NCBI RefSeq assembly: GCF_041260155.1
Contig: NC_091931.1
Coordinates: forward strand, 26,863,654-26,927,653
Length of the DNA: 64,000 nt
Source: Ptychodera flava
Lineage: Eukaryota; Hemichordata; Enteropneusta; Ptychoderidae
Reading direction: 5' to 3'
Both the position numbers and the translations under genes were made by a program. Positions 43,083-55,000 of the stretch are shown here, piece by piece. Under the pieces are notes generated by a model. That model made no database searches. It was not told the origin of the DNA and saw only the letters and a program-made list of their open reading frames with translations. Numbering within the stretch: position 1 is the first letter of the stretch; every line of letters begins with the position of its first letter.

Positions 43083-46000
43083 CTGGCGACAAAAATGGGG
43101 GAGAAATGTGAATTCCATTTCTTCTCTCAACTTTTGAAGCTCTGTTATGAAAACGTCATGAGAGTGTGCACCAATGGAAACCTGATGACTTGCCATGTAA
43201 TGTTTTATCATGACAGAGTCAATTATGAAAAACTAGACATGTAAAGCATCTTTCTTTCATTTAACAGCTGAGCCCCTCCCCTTACTCTGCACATAACTCA
43301 GTATTGTGGAATGCACTGTTCTTGTGACACTGAGAAATTACATTTTGAAATCCCCTCAAACATTACCTGAAGGTATTGTATTTGGTATACATCAGCTTTC
43401 ATGAGCAAAGTATGATAAGCTTTTTTGGTAGGTCGTCACTGGAAATGTGGACACAGTAATATGGTTTGGTATACGATTACAGCATGTGTCTGTGCTCATA
43501 TGTAAACGTATGTAAGAATAATTATAAGAAATGATTTCTCAAAGATAAACTTACCGGTCTTGTTGTCAACCAAATTCTGACAGTAAATATTCAGCAGGAC
43601 ATTTAAGTCATCTTCTTCATTGCTACCAAAGACATCTCTGGGCCACACACCCCTGTTGGTAAAATCATACCAATGTTCATTTATCAAACATGATTGATGA
43701 TGTATAAGGTACACTAACTGATGGCAGTGTTTATCCTTCTTAAAGAAAAATATCCTTTCACTGGCTACCGAACCTGTTCATCGATAATTGATCTGAATCA
43801 ACATGCATTAATTTATGCCTGAACCCGCTTTTCCTGTAAACGTTGGTACAACCCATTACGCAAAAGAATCGCTACGCCCCCTTCTCTTTTCCAAGGTAGC
43901 GTTGGACTCATCAATAGGGATATTTGAATGAGAATTCAGGCACATCATTGATGATCCTGTTGCTTGACCAATCTGACTCTAGAGGTGTTGCATGGGTTGA
44001 TATGGGAAGGGTTGCAGGTCAACACAAAGGTTGGGTAAACACAGTATACATGTAAAAGATTACTCAGTATTTTAGTTCTAGGACATTCACTCACATTGCA
44101 TATTTTCCTTAAGGTAGATCGCGCCTCGGGGAGAGACATTCGGACTCTCAAACTTTTACAATTCTCTTCTGATATACCACTTGTAGGGATTCATTTTAAA
44201 GCTCTAAGTGTAAGGAAACTTTTTTACCGGCTTAGTTTTTTGAAATTTGAAAATTTTTCTTTTTCTCCATAGATGGTGGCCATTTTGAATTTTAAATATC
44301 GGTAAATCTTGAGTAATTTGTTTCCCTAGTACCAAAATTTGCACGGTGACCCCCGATTTATATTCTTGATTTTGAAAAAGAATGGTTGAAAGATTCCTTA
44401 AGGAAAGTTTGAGCAAAAGTTTAAGTCTTTCACTTTCGAGGCGCATGCTACCTTAAGCCTGGCCCAATGTCTGACTGGTATACATCCTGCGGGTTACTGT
44501 CCTCATACTGTGTGAGGAGCTGAGTTAGCAAATGACCACCAAACAAGAACTACCCCTGGACAGTTGAGGTACGATGTGATATGTGCCCCGAAATTTGAAT
44601 CTGAATGTCTGTAACACCCAACCCCCCAGTACTTTCTACCGTAAACCTAACCCTTACACTACCAGGTGGTCTGGAAGTGTTCCAGTGGTATATGTCCAGG
44701 GGTTACCCATCTTGATACAAGTATTCTAGATCCCAACCTCATACCAAAGTTTCACAAACTGTGAGTTTTGAGCATAATTACCTGAAATGCCGCACAAACT
44801 TGATGGCCTGAGTGTACTGTTTGTTAGCAATACACTCTGAGAGGAACTGTCTGGCCTTGACAGTAGACTGTGGAGTTTCATCATCGCGGACAATAAGTGG
44901 TATTTTGCCGTTGTCAATCTCATTCATGGCCTGCTTCAGTTCCTGTCTGACTGCAGTTACCTCCTTAGAATAGTCAGTTATCTGAAGAGGCAAAAAATGT
45001 TATGTTTTTAACATGTGAGTATATGATTGTATGTATGGCCTACACAGGAAACATTTACCGTTCTACTCAAAGATTGCTCATTTCAAGTAAGACACTACAG
45101 CTATGACTACATTAGCTACTGCATGTAAAAATTTGTAATGAAATAAAAATAGTAAGTGATTTTATTAAAATAACTGTATTTCATACTGAGTAATTAACCT
45201 GCAACTGTGTCATTTGTTGACAGGGAAAGTACAGGAATTCGATGCCAGTGACGGTATGATATCAATGCACCACTCATGAGAATTTGAAATAGGTAAACAT
45301 AAAAGGTTGAAAGACAGCATGTTTGGTGATTTTTTTCTATTGAGAAACATCTCCAACAAGTCATCGTTGATGACACAGTCCCCACTTGTTAATGGGTACT
45401 TTGATTACATGTCCTCAGAGAGGATAGAGTCCTCTTCATTAATTAGGTTTGTGATAAAAAATATTTTGATAGAGATGGCGCTCAATGGCCAAGAATGAGT
45501 TCCATGGTGATGAAAACATAAAACCAATGTAGGCAACCATCCTAAAGTCCATAAAATGAGTCAACTAGGAATTAATCAACAGGATGTTGCAAAACATTTT
45601 TGCATACAATCCTAACACTTAACAGATTATCACTGGTACCATATTTCATAAAGTTTGATGCAGTATTTACAAAACTATGAGATCAACATCTGTATCAAGT
45701 GTCATCAAATTTGACGTTGTATTAATTTGTGGCTATATCACTCTAATTAGGTAAGTCCATTACTTATGCAATTACAAATTAATTAAAATGACACTGATAA
45801 ATGTCTTTTTCAATGTTAAAGCAATGTGAGCTTAACATCTGCACAAAGTTTCATGAATTTGATGTAGTATTTCTTGACATATTAGCCTACTTACGAAACT
45901 TCAATAATTGACATGTTACTGCTACATGACGTGAAACAAATTGACGAGCATATGTATGAAATAGGTCGATGTCCTTGTACCAACTTTGAATGATACTGGT

Positions 46001-49000
46001 GGAAATATGTCTGAGTTACGGCTCTGTACATTAGAAAACTGTAACAAAATCACCACCATGCAGCGATATTTGATCTTACTGTTTAAAAAATCAACAAGTA
46101 TATATGTATGACATAATCAATGTTCATGTACCAACTTTGGATAAGATCAGTTGAGACTTGCCAGAGTTATGGCTCTCGACATGAAACAACCATAACAAAA
46201 TTGCTACCATGTGGCCATATTGGACCATCTCGTGAAACCAATCACATACATACAGATAAATAAATCAATGTCCTTGTACCAACTTTGAATAAATTCACTT
46301 GATACATGTCTGAGTTATGGTTCCAGACATGAAAAAATCGGGAAAAAATGGCCACAAGGCGGCCATATTGGATTGTATCACAAAACAAATCAATGTGCAT
46401 ATGCATGACATAAGTCAATGTCCTTGTACAAAGTTTGCATAAAATTGGTGAATAAAATCAGTTGAGACGTGCTCAAGTTTTGGCTAAGGACATGAAATAA
46501 TTGTAATGAAATGGCTGCCATGCAGCCATATTGGATCATATCATAAAACAAATTGACCTACATATGTATGACATAGGTTAATGTCCTTGTACCAACTTTG
46601 AATAAAATCGGTTGAGATATGCCTGAGTATAATGGTTCTGTACATGAAAAAATCGTAACAAAATGGCCGAATGGCAGCCATATTGGATCGTATCACATAA
46701 CAAATTGACATGCATATGTATGACATTAGTCAATCTCCTTGTACCAACTTTGAATAAATTAGCTTAATACATGTGTGAGTATTATGGCTCTGTACATGAA
46801 AGCATCGTAATAAAATGGCTGCCTAGCGGCCATATTGGATCGTATCACAAAACAAATCGACAAACATATGTATGACATAGGTCAATGTCCTTGTACCAAC
46901 TTTGAATAAAATCGGTTGAAACATGCCTGAGTTATGGCTCTGTACATGAAAAAATTGTAATAAAATGGCCGCCTGGCAGCCATATTGGATCGTATCACAA
47001 AACAAATCAACGTGCATATCTATGACATTGGTCAATGTCCTTGTACCAACTTTGAATAAAATTGGTTGAAACATGTCTGAGTTATGGCTCTGTACATGAA
47101 AAAATTGTAATAAAATGGCCGACTGGCGGCCATATTGGCTCCTATCACAAAACAAATTGACATGCATATCTATGACATTGGTCAATGTCCTTGTACCAAC
47201 TTTGAATAAAATCGGTTGAAACATGTCTGAGTTATGGCTCTGTACATGAAAAAATTGTAATAAAATGGCCGCCTGGCGGCCATATTGGATCATATTACAA
47301 AACAAATCGACATGCATATCTATGACATTGGTCAATGTCCTTGTACCAACTTTGAATAAAATCAGTTGAAACATGTCTGAGTTATGGCTCTGTACATGAA
47401 AAAATCGTAATAAAATGGCCGCCTGGCGGCCATATTGGATCGCATCACAAAACAAATCGACGTGCATCTGTATGACATATGAAGTAATCCTTGTACCAAG
47501 TTTGAATGAAATCACTCCCTGCATCTCTGAGATATCTGCGTGAACGGACGGACGCACGCACGCACGGACGCACGCACGCACGCACGCACGGACGCACGCA
47601 CGGACATGACCAAACCTATAAGTCCCCCCGGACGGTGTCCGTGGGGACTAATAAAATCCTGAATTCAAGTGATGTTGCACATCTACAATGTGAGTATCGT
47701 AGTTAGTTCATCAGCGTACATTTTTGTAGGTATCAGAAATTATATCTGATCTGTATGTACGCCAGGTTTGAAAATTTTGTCTTGTCCAGTTCATTTGCAA
47801 ACATTTTGGTAGATATTAGAGATCATATCACTGATTTCCTTTTCTGTTCTGTATGTCAGCAGGGGTTGTGTAGTCGGCCGGCCACTCTTTTTTTAATGTG
47901 TGTAGAGGATCTGACGCATTTTGCTGAATGATGTGTTCCTTTCATAAAGGCTGTGTTCCTTTCATAAAGGCTGGCAGCAAAAGAACAGTACCATCGGCTC
48001 ATTACCTGTTGGTTCTTGCTGGCAGTGTTTAGCAGATTGATAAGTTTGGAATAGCTTTCAAACAGCATCAACAACTGAAAGTGTAACTTGTACAGACATC
48101 TGCATAGCTCGGTTTGCTACAAGGTACAGAAAAAAATACAATCTGGTCAATAAAACCAAGTTACAAATGGAGAGGTCAAAGGTTGTCCTCAATGAAGAGA
48201 ATAAATGCTGTTTATACCTGAAGTCAATATTCACAAAATCAATGGTTGAAGCCCTTGAAAAAGTTAATTATAGACAATAATGGATCTCCTATATTGGTTT
48301 ACACATACTTTGTGACCAAGGTCTGAATTTCAAATTTCTTTGCAACATAGTTTCAAAACTAATCTTAGCCACCAGGGAGGAATTTGGCATGCTTCCATTC
48401 ATTATCCCGTTTTACAATTACAACTGAACTACTTCCATCAAATGAACACCAATACCACAATAAAATAATTCAATTATTTTCACACTAGAAATCCACCATC
48501 AGATGTCCTCGAAAATAAAAAAAAACACTTTTACAAACTTTTTTGAACTTAAGCAATGCTAAAAGCTAGGTTTAATGCTGGGGTAAGGTTGCCTATTTGG
48601 GCAGTGGGTGATGTCTAAGTTGATTTGCCGTCTGTGTGATGTCGTGTACTGTCCTGCTAAAACACTGCACATAGCATGCACGACAGGGCATTGGTAGGCC
48701 ACAACACACCAAAGCAACAGCAGAAGTCAAGCGTGGATTCTTAAGTTCTAGCTACAAAACATTTCCCCTTGCTTATGAAAACTGCCAAGATCAAAATCCC
48801 TTACAAATTAACCCACAAATGACAAAAAAAATTTCACAATATTAGCTGCTTACAACACACTACCAATGTCGATAGGATGAGATGATAAGGTGGTTTCTTT
48901 AATGCACACTACTAGAGTTTCGGTTATGAGTTTACAATGGCAGCTGATGGAAGTTTATGCTGCAAAACTGGAAGCCAAAGCAATACTTATAGAAAACTAA

Positions 49001-52000
49001 AGTTTGACACAGTTTCCATCATAAACCACTCCTTTATCAAACTTGCTGTTTGCAGTATGGTATTTTTGACTCATCGCAGTGTGAAATATAAGCAAACCGA
49101 CATATATCAATTTTGACTATCAAGATGCAAAAGTTCTGATCTTTCTGTGCCATAATGTATGTATATATGTATTACAATGTTTCTTACATAATTCAACAAT
49201 TATTTCAACTGATTGACAAGATTAACTTAAACTGCCATTTGTGGACTCTGTGTCAAAGATATGCTTACAGTAGACTGAAAGATCTGTCGCCTGGGGGCGC
49301 TCTCTACGCTCCCCTCCTCTTGGAGCGTAGAGAGCGCCCTCAAGCGATGGATCTTCCAGTCTATGCTTACAGCTGCTGACAATGATGGTATATTTCGTGT
49401 ATTGTTTGGCGCAAGAAAACCAAAAGGACATTATGAAACATAGCTGGTCATAATGCTCTGCTCAGCATGATGATGGCATGATATTGCAATAGAGCAGCAT
49501 TTTTCCAGCAAAGGCAGACACAGAAAGCAATAGAAAGCCATGAGCAGCACAGCCAATAATGTGATAAAACACATGAGTTGAGAGCGAAACTAGAAAGTGG
49601 CAGGAGTTACTGGAGAACTCGGAAAAAGGAGATGTACTTACAACATAGATCTCATCCTGAATGACAGGGTGGCATTAGTTGAAGGAAGAGAGAAGAAAGA
49701 AGTGACAATGGAAGGAGATTAGTGGACACCAAAACAGGAAGAAAACATGGAGAAGAAAGAGAGAGTGGTGGTAAGTATGCCACGTTATAATGTTTTGTGT
49801 GAGTTAGAGTCAGTGATGTAAAGGATACTAAAATGAACAGGTCTGGTGGTGTATGGGGTTATCTTCCACAACAAACACAAACTTTTTTATGAGTTTGTTG
49901 ATAATTTGATAAATTCAACATAAAAGTACTTCACTCTTCTGTATTTTGATTTAAATTTCGTGTGGTCGATGGTTTGGTTCAAAGTCTGCTTAACTTTTTC
50001 AGAAACCCTGCATCGGTGATTAATTTGCTATGATTAACGTGCCTTCATTAATGTAGTAAACAGTTTCACTGGGTATATAGTTTGGTTTAAAATTTTGCTA
50101 AACTGTGGTTTACATGCTCATAGAGTTCTATTTTATGTATCATGTTGTGGTTGACTGGGTTCATATCTTACTTCTATGAAACAATATTAAAGCATGAATA
50201 ATCTGAAGCCGAACATATACACCGACTTATTCAAACTAGATTGGAATTTTGGATATCGTTCCTCTCTGCTCTCTATTTTGCATGAAATGATTTTTTCTTT
50301 AAAACTAAAAATTAACAAATCAATTTCATTCATTCAAAATAACAAAATGTCCTAGCTCTATTTTTGTGATTATCTTTATTCAAAACAAAAATTCTCAAAA
50401 CAGATTTCTTTAGGTCTTATAATGGAAGACACCAAACTGTCCATTTCCAGAACTGGATGTTGGATACCATCAAAACAAGAGCAATAAAATGTAGTAGAGA
50501 AAGTCTGAACTGAAACAAACAGTGTAATCAATAAGAAAAAACAAAAACTGAAAAAATAGTAGAAAACACAGAAACACCCAAGACAAGTGACACTACAATA
50601 AAACATGAAATGTGAGAAAATAAGGAGATGGGGAGAGAGAGAATGAATTTTTTTTAAAGAAGCGGAGTGTACCTGCTCTTCTGCATTGCGATTATCCAAT
50701 ACTTCACCCTGGAAAAAGCAGAAATATGGCAAAATGTGGCATGATAAGGCTTAAGGGATTACTTATGATGGCTTTTTTTATTTTTTGCACCATGGACTGC
50801 TAAGGAAAAAACCTGGATAACAGTTTTTTTTTGATGTTTGGAATGTCCACATGGGATGAAAGATTTCTTTGAAAGATGGCGACAGATATGCATAGGTTGA
50901 TAGAGCAACACCTTATGTACAAGCGCAAGCGGAATGTGGAAATATTTTGTGAAAATAAAAATTCTTTATTTGATGGAAAACTTTCACTTATAAGTCACCT
51001 TATTAGGATGGGTGTCTTAAACAGGATACACACATATTGTGACACACATATAAACAAAGGAAAACACAGTGCTTTTGCCTTGAAAAAACAATCACAGCAA
51101 AAAAAACAAACACTCTTGAGGCAATACATGCATAAATTAAAGGTGCGTTATGATTCAAACAGAATATTTGGCCTTGTGTTTGGTACACATGTTAAAAGAA
51201 ATAAAATCTGACATGCGAAGTTTTAATAAATTCATTGACAAACGGATTTTGCTATCTGAGAACAAATGAAAAGGTTCTAGAATTCAAAAGCTTCATACAG
51301 CTCTCAGCATGTCATTTAAAGAACTGATGCTTCCATTGTGAAGTGACAGTGATTGGTGTACAAGTTTGTCTATTCTGCATTCTTCATATTATCGACCAAT
51401 ATACAGGCAGCTTTACTGCTTGCTACATTTCATCAGGTTCATTCAGAGAAGCCAACACTAAATTTATTCACAGCAAAGCAGTGCTCTGGTTGGACAGTTT
51501 CATTTTCTGTTCATGTACGCCTATTTACACAGCATACGTTTTGAGGATACATTTGTCAAACTAAAGCTGAAATAAAAACCATCAATGTCACCTGAATTTC
51601 CACAAATACATATTACACTAAAAAAGCGTTTGCTTTATATATAGTGACACAACACTCAAACAACAACTTGCTTGCAGCAATCTACACATAATCCAAGATA
51701 CAAGTTCAAAATTTGAGAAATTCCAGATACTCTTCCTTCTGTCTTTATGAGAAAGAAGAACAGGAAGAACGGCAGTAATTCCACCAACATTTATAAGTTT
51801 CAGAGCTTGTATCACTTACCGGTGATGCTAAGGTCTGCATTTTAAGTGATGATTTGATGTTGTCCAAACACTGGAAAAAACAAGCAAAAGAATGTCATAT
51901 CAATTCATATTATGTGTGAAATACCCCTCCAATCTCCTGAAATATTTTAGAAATTTACTGATCTAGTTACAAACAAATCCAACAGAAAAATAAGCAAATA

Positions 52001-55000
52001 ATACAGAATTAGGTGCGATAAGTTTCAATTGTGTACATCTCTGGTATTCATATGAATTTTTAAATGTCTAGTGGACAGATAATATAGCAAAGACTCTCAC
52101 CTCCACAGTGGTGTCTCTTTTACTGATGTAGGTGTCATAATGTTCTTGTATTTCCAGCACAACAAACTTGTGTCTCTCTAGAAGCTTGCAAGACAGCATG
52201 GTTTCCGTGTCAGTGTACACGTGTGGACACTCAGCCTGGGTCAACAACAGCTCCAACATATTCAGTGACAAAAATTAAGGAAAGAACTACAAATCTGGGT
52301 GTAAAAGTCACTTTAAAACAATAAGAAAGTTTCAATTTTTTTTCTCAAAATTTTGGCAAAAATCTGAGAAAAATTGACTGGGGTTTATTTTATAAAGGGG
52401 ACAAAAATACACTTTAGCGCTCAAAGGGTTAAACATGACATCACAGTATTGCTTCAAACAAGTAGGCAGAATATCACTCATACTCATCTAGTATAAGGGT
52501 CAGGAAGATTCATCGTGTGGATATAAAATTGAAATCAAGTGTCATGAAAGGATATGAAACTGGGTGGCTATACCACTCAGCCTATCGCTGAGATAGGTGC
52601 ATGACTCCCTAGTCAGGTTACAAAATCTCCTCCTGGTGACCTTGTAGAGTTTTGCAAAGATGTGGAAAGTGTTCACAGCACAAGTGGCGTTGGAGTCTGA
52701 CATCACGCTGTTGACGTGGTAACGCCAGACTTCCTCCACTTCATCCATTGGGATGTTGAGGAGGGCAGTGTTGGTTGCACCGATGTTAGGAGAGCAGGAA
52801 GGACTGATATCAGTTATGTCAGTGTCACTGCAGAGGCTGTCAAAAATAAAGACAAAGTTAGGGAGTCACTGTAAAGGTGCTCTACACCAAAGAGAACTTA
52901 GGGAGTCAATGACAATGTCAGGTCACTGCCCAAACTCTGATGAAAATTCATGAAAAGCTTGTAGAATCGAAATTACTGATTGTGCAGGGGGCTTTAGGGT
53001 ACATCTAAGGAAGCTTGGGAGTCAGTTATTTAGTTAACAAAATGAAATGAGAAGTTCACCAGGATTATACAATTATGTGTGCTATTAACCCTCATTAAAC
53101 TTCATCCTTGTCTATCACCAGTATTATAATCTCAGTTCTAGTTTGGATGCAAAGATTAGCTCTAAGTGAGACTGTCTCTATATGTCTCTATATGTTGTGA
53201 TGTGTTACCTTGAAGTTGAAAATGCTGGGCTGGCTCTTGAGTCCATTGGATGCATCCCCAGTGGGAAGAAATGGGTGTCTTTGGGTGAGGAACCATAGAT
53301 GCCTCCAACAGCTGTCTGGATTTCAGCATTGGGACCATGCAGTGTCTCATCCACGGGAGAGATACTCCTCATCTGTGACACAGAAGAGAAGTGTGTAACC
53401 TGTTAATCTCACACCAACATGCAACCATCCAGTGCCATTGTAATGTATTTCTGCATTAGCAGAGTACAGCAACTCCACAAGAATACTTGTTACATATGTG
53501 GAAAGACACAATATCATGAACAGTATATGCTGGTACATGTACATACTCTTTCAACACTAGCATACACTTTATAGAGAAAATTGATGACCTTTAAAAATGA
53601 AATCAGTATTTCAACTTTTGATGTGCTGAGGTTGGGTTCACAATTTATTTGCTGGTATTAAACCAGCTGTCTACTGGTAGATGCATTGCATTCAAGTTAC
53701 AAAATGACAGCAAACTTAACTCTATCGAGCCTTTCTGATGGCAGATGAATCAGCCAGAATACAACAGTTAGGTCTACAGGGATAAATTAACACTAGTTAA
53801 TATCAATTTTGATAATGAACTTACCTCATCATCTGATGATTCATCTTTGAAATCACCAACTTCCAGACTAGGAGCACTTCCGGATAGGTCCTTGAGATCC
53901 TTCAGGTTTCTGCTGCCTCTGTCGTGTCTGTCCAAACTCTCCAGTGATTGTCTGGTCACGGCCCAGTTGAAACCTTCATCATTCTACAGGATGGATGGAT
54001 CATTTCATTGACGGAGTTAGCTTAAGTTTACGTACAATTACACAAAGAGTACTGATAATTTCAACTATGCAAAGAGTCATTGATTTCCCCTTTGAGTGGT
54101 CAATAGAGTAGATATCACATAATATGTCATTTCCACTTATTCCCTCAGATCATGCACATGAAATGCAACCCTTTATTTCTCCCCCCCCCCACCCCACCCC
54201 CACCCCCCAAAAAAAATTTTGGGCTGCTGGTACCTTTATCTATAGATTATTGTGAACATTCATAAAATTGTTGATATGATCCACTCAGGATCACGGAAAT
54301 GTTATCCATTAACTTGTTCACCTCCAGAACTTTGGTTGATTTCCATTGTATTCAATAAGATGGGTAGACCTATGTACTGGCAAATGGGGGTGGAAGGGTG
54401 AGTCCATCAGGGTCTTCCACATTTATCACAGTGCGAACTCACCTTTTCTTCCAACTCTGTGTCAAGGAAATCAAAATCTTTGAGAACTCCAAACTGGTCA
54501 CCTCCTCCGCTGTCATCCAGTTTGCCCTCACCTGACAAACCATCAATGATTGACATGGATTCGGTTGATGAGCATGCGCTCGGATGACGTTCTTGGGCGA
54601 TGTCACTGGTTGAACTGAAAATAACCTGCAACATCAAAGCAAAGTTTAGCATTTTAGAACAATGTATTCGACACCATCATTTCAAATTGAAAGCTTACTC
54701 AACTACAGCCAAGAACCAGACAGAAACAGCATTGATGGCAATGTGGAAGGGCATTTTGTAATATTGTGCCATAGACATTAAACGTAAGTGCCATAGACTT
54801 TCATGCAATATAGCCTCCCATGCCAAGAACATTTTGAACCAATAAACTTGACATGTTACACTTCTTTTAGACAGGTACAGTGTGTGTTCCTGTGATGGAA
54901 GCCCAGCCAAAACCACTATGATTTCAAAGATCAGGAAATGGAGAAGCTTCGAGAAGTCTTTCCAGTTTGGTTTAGCAATGGGGGGTGGGAAAATGGGCTT

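Noticed and set aside
46823-47581. 252-codon minus-strand open frame
   Set aside because: It runs through the 150-bp satellite; the period is a multiple of three, so an open frame is expected. It lies in a FRY intron and its residues repeat every 50.
50876-51211. 111-codon plus-strand open frame
   Set aside because: Antisense within a FRY intron, A+T-driven composition, no recognisable domain, no supporting signals beyond a good ATG context.
52265-52560. GT-AG alternative for the FRY w11-w12 intron (GTTTCA donor or GTTGGAG acceptor)
   Set aside because: These combinations break the frame or lose conserved residues, and the U12 donor, branch site and acceptor are all present.
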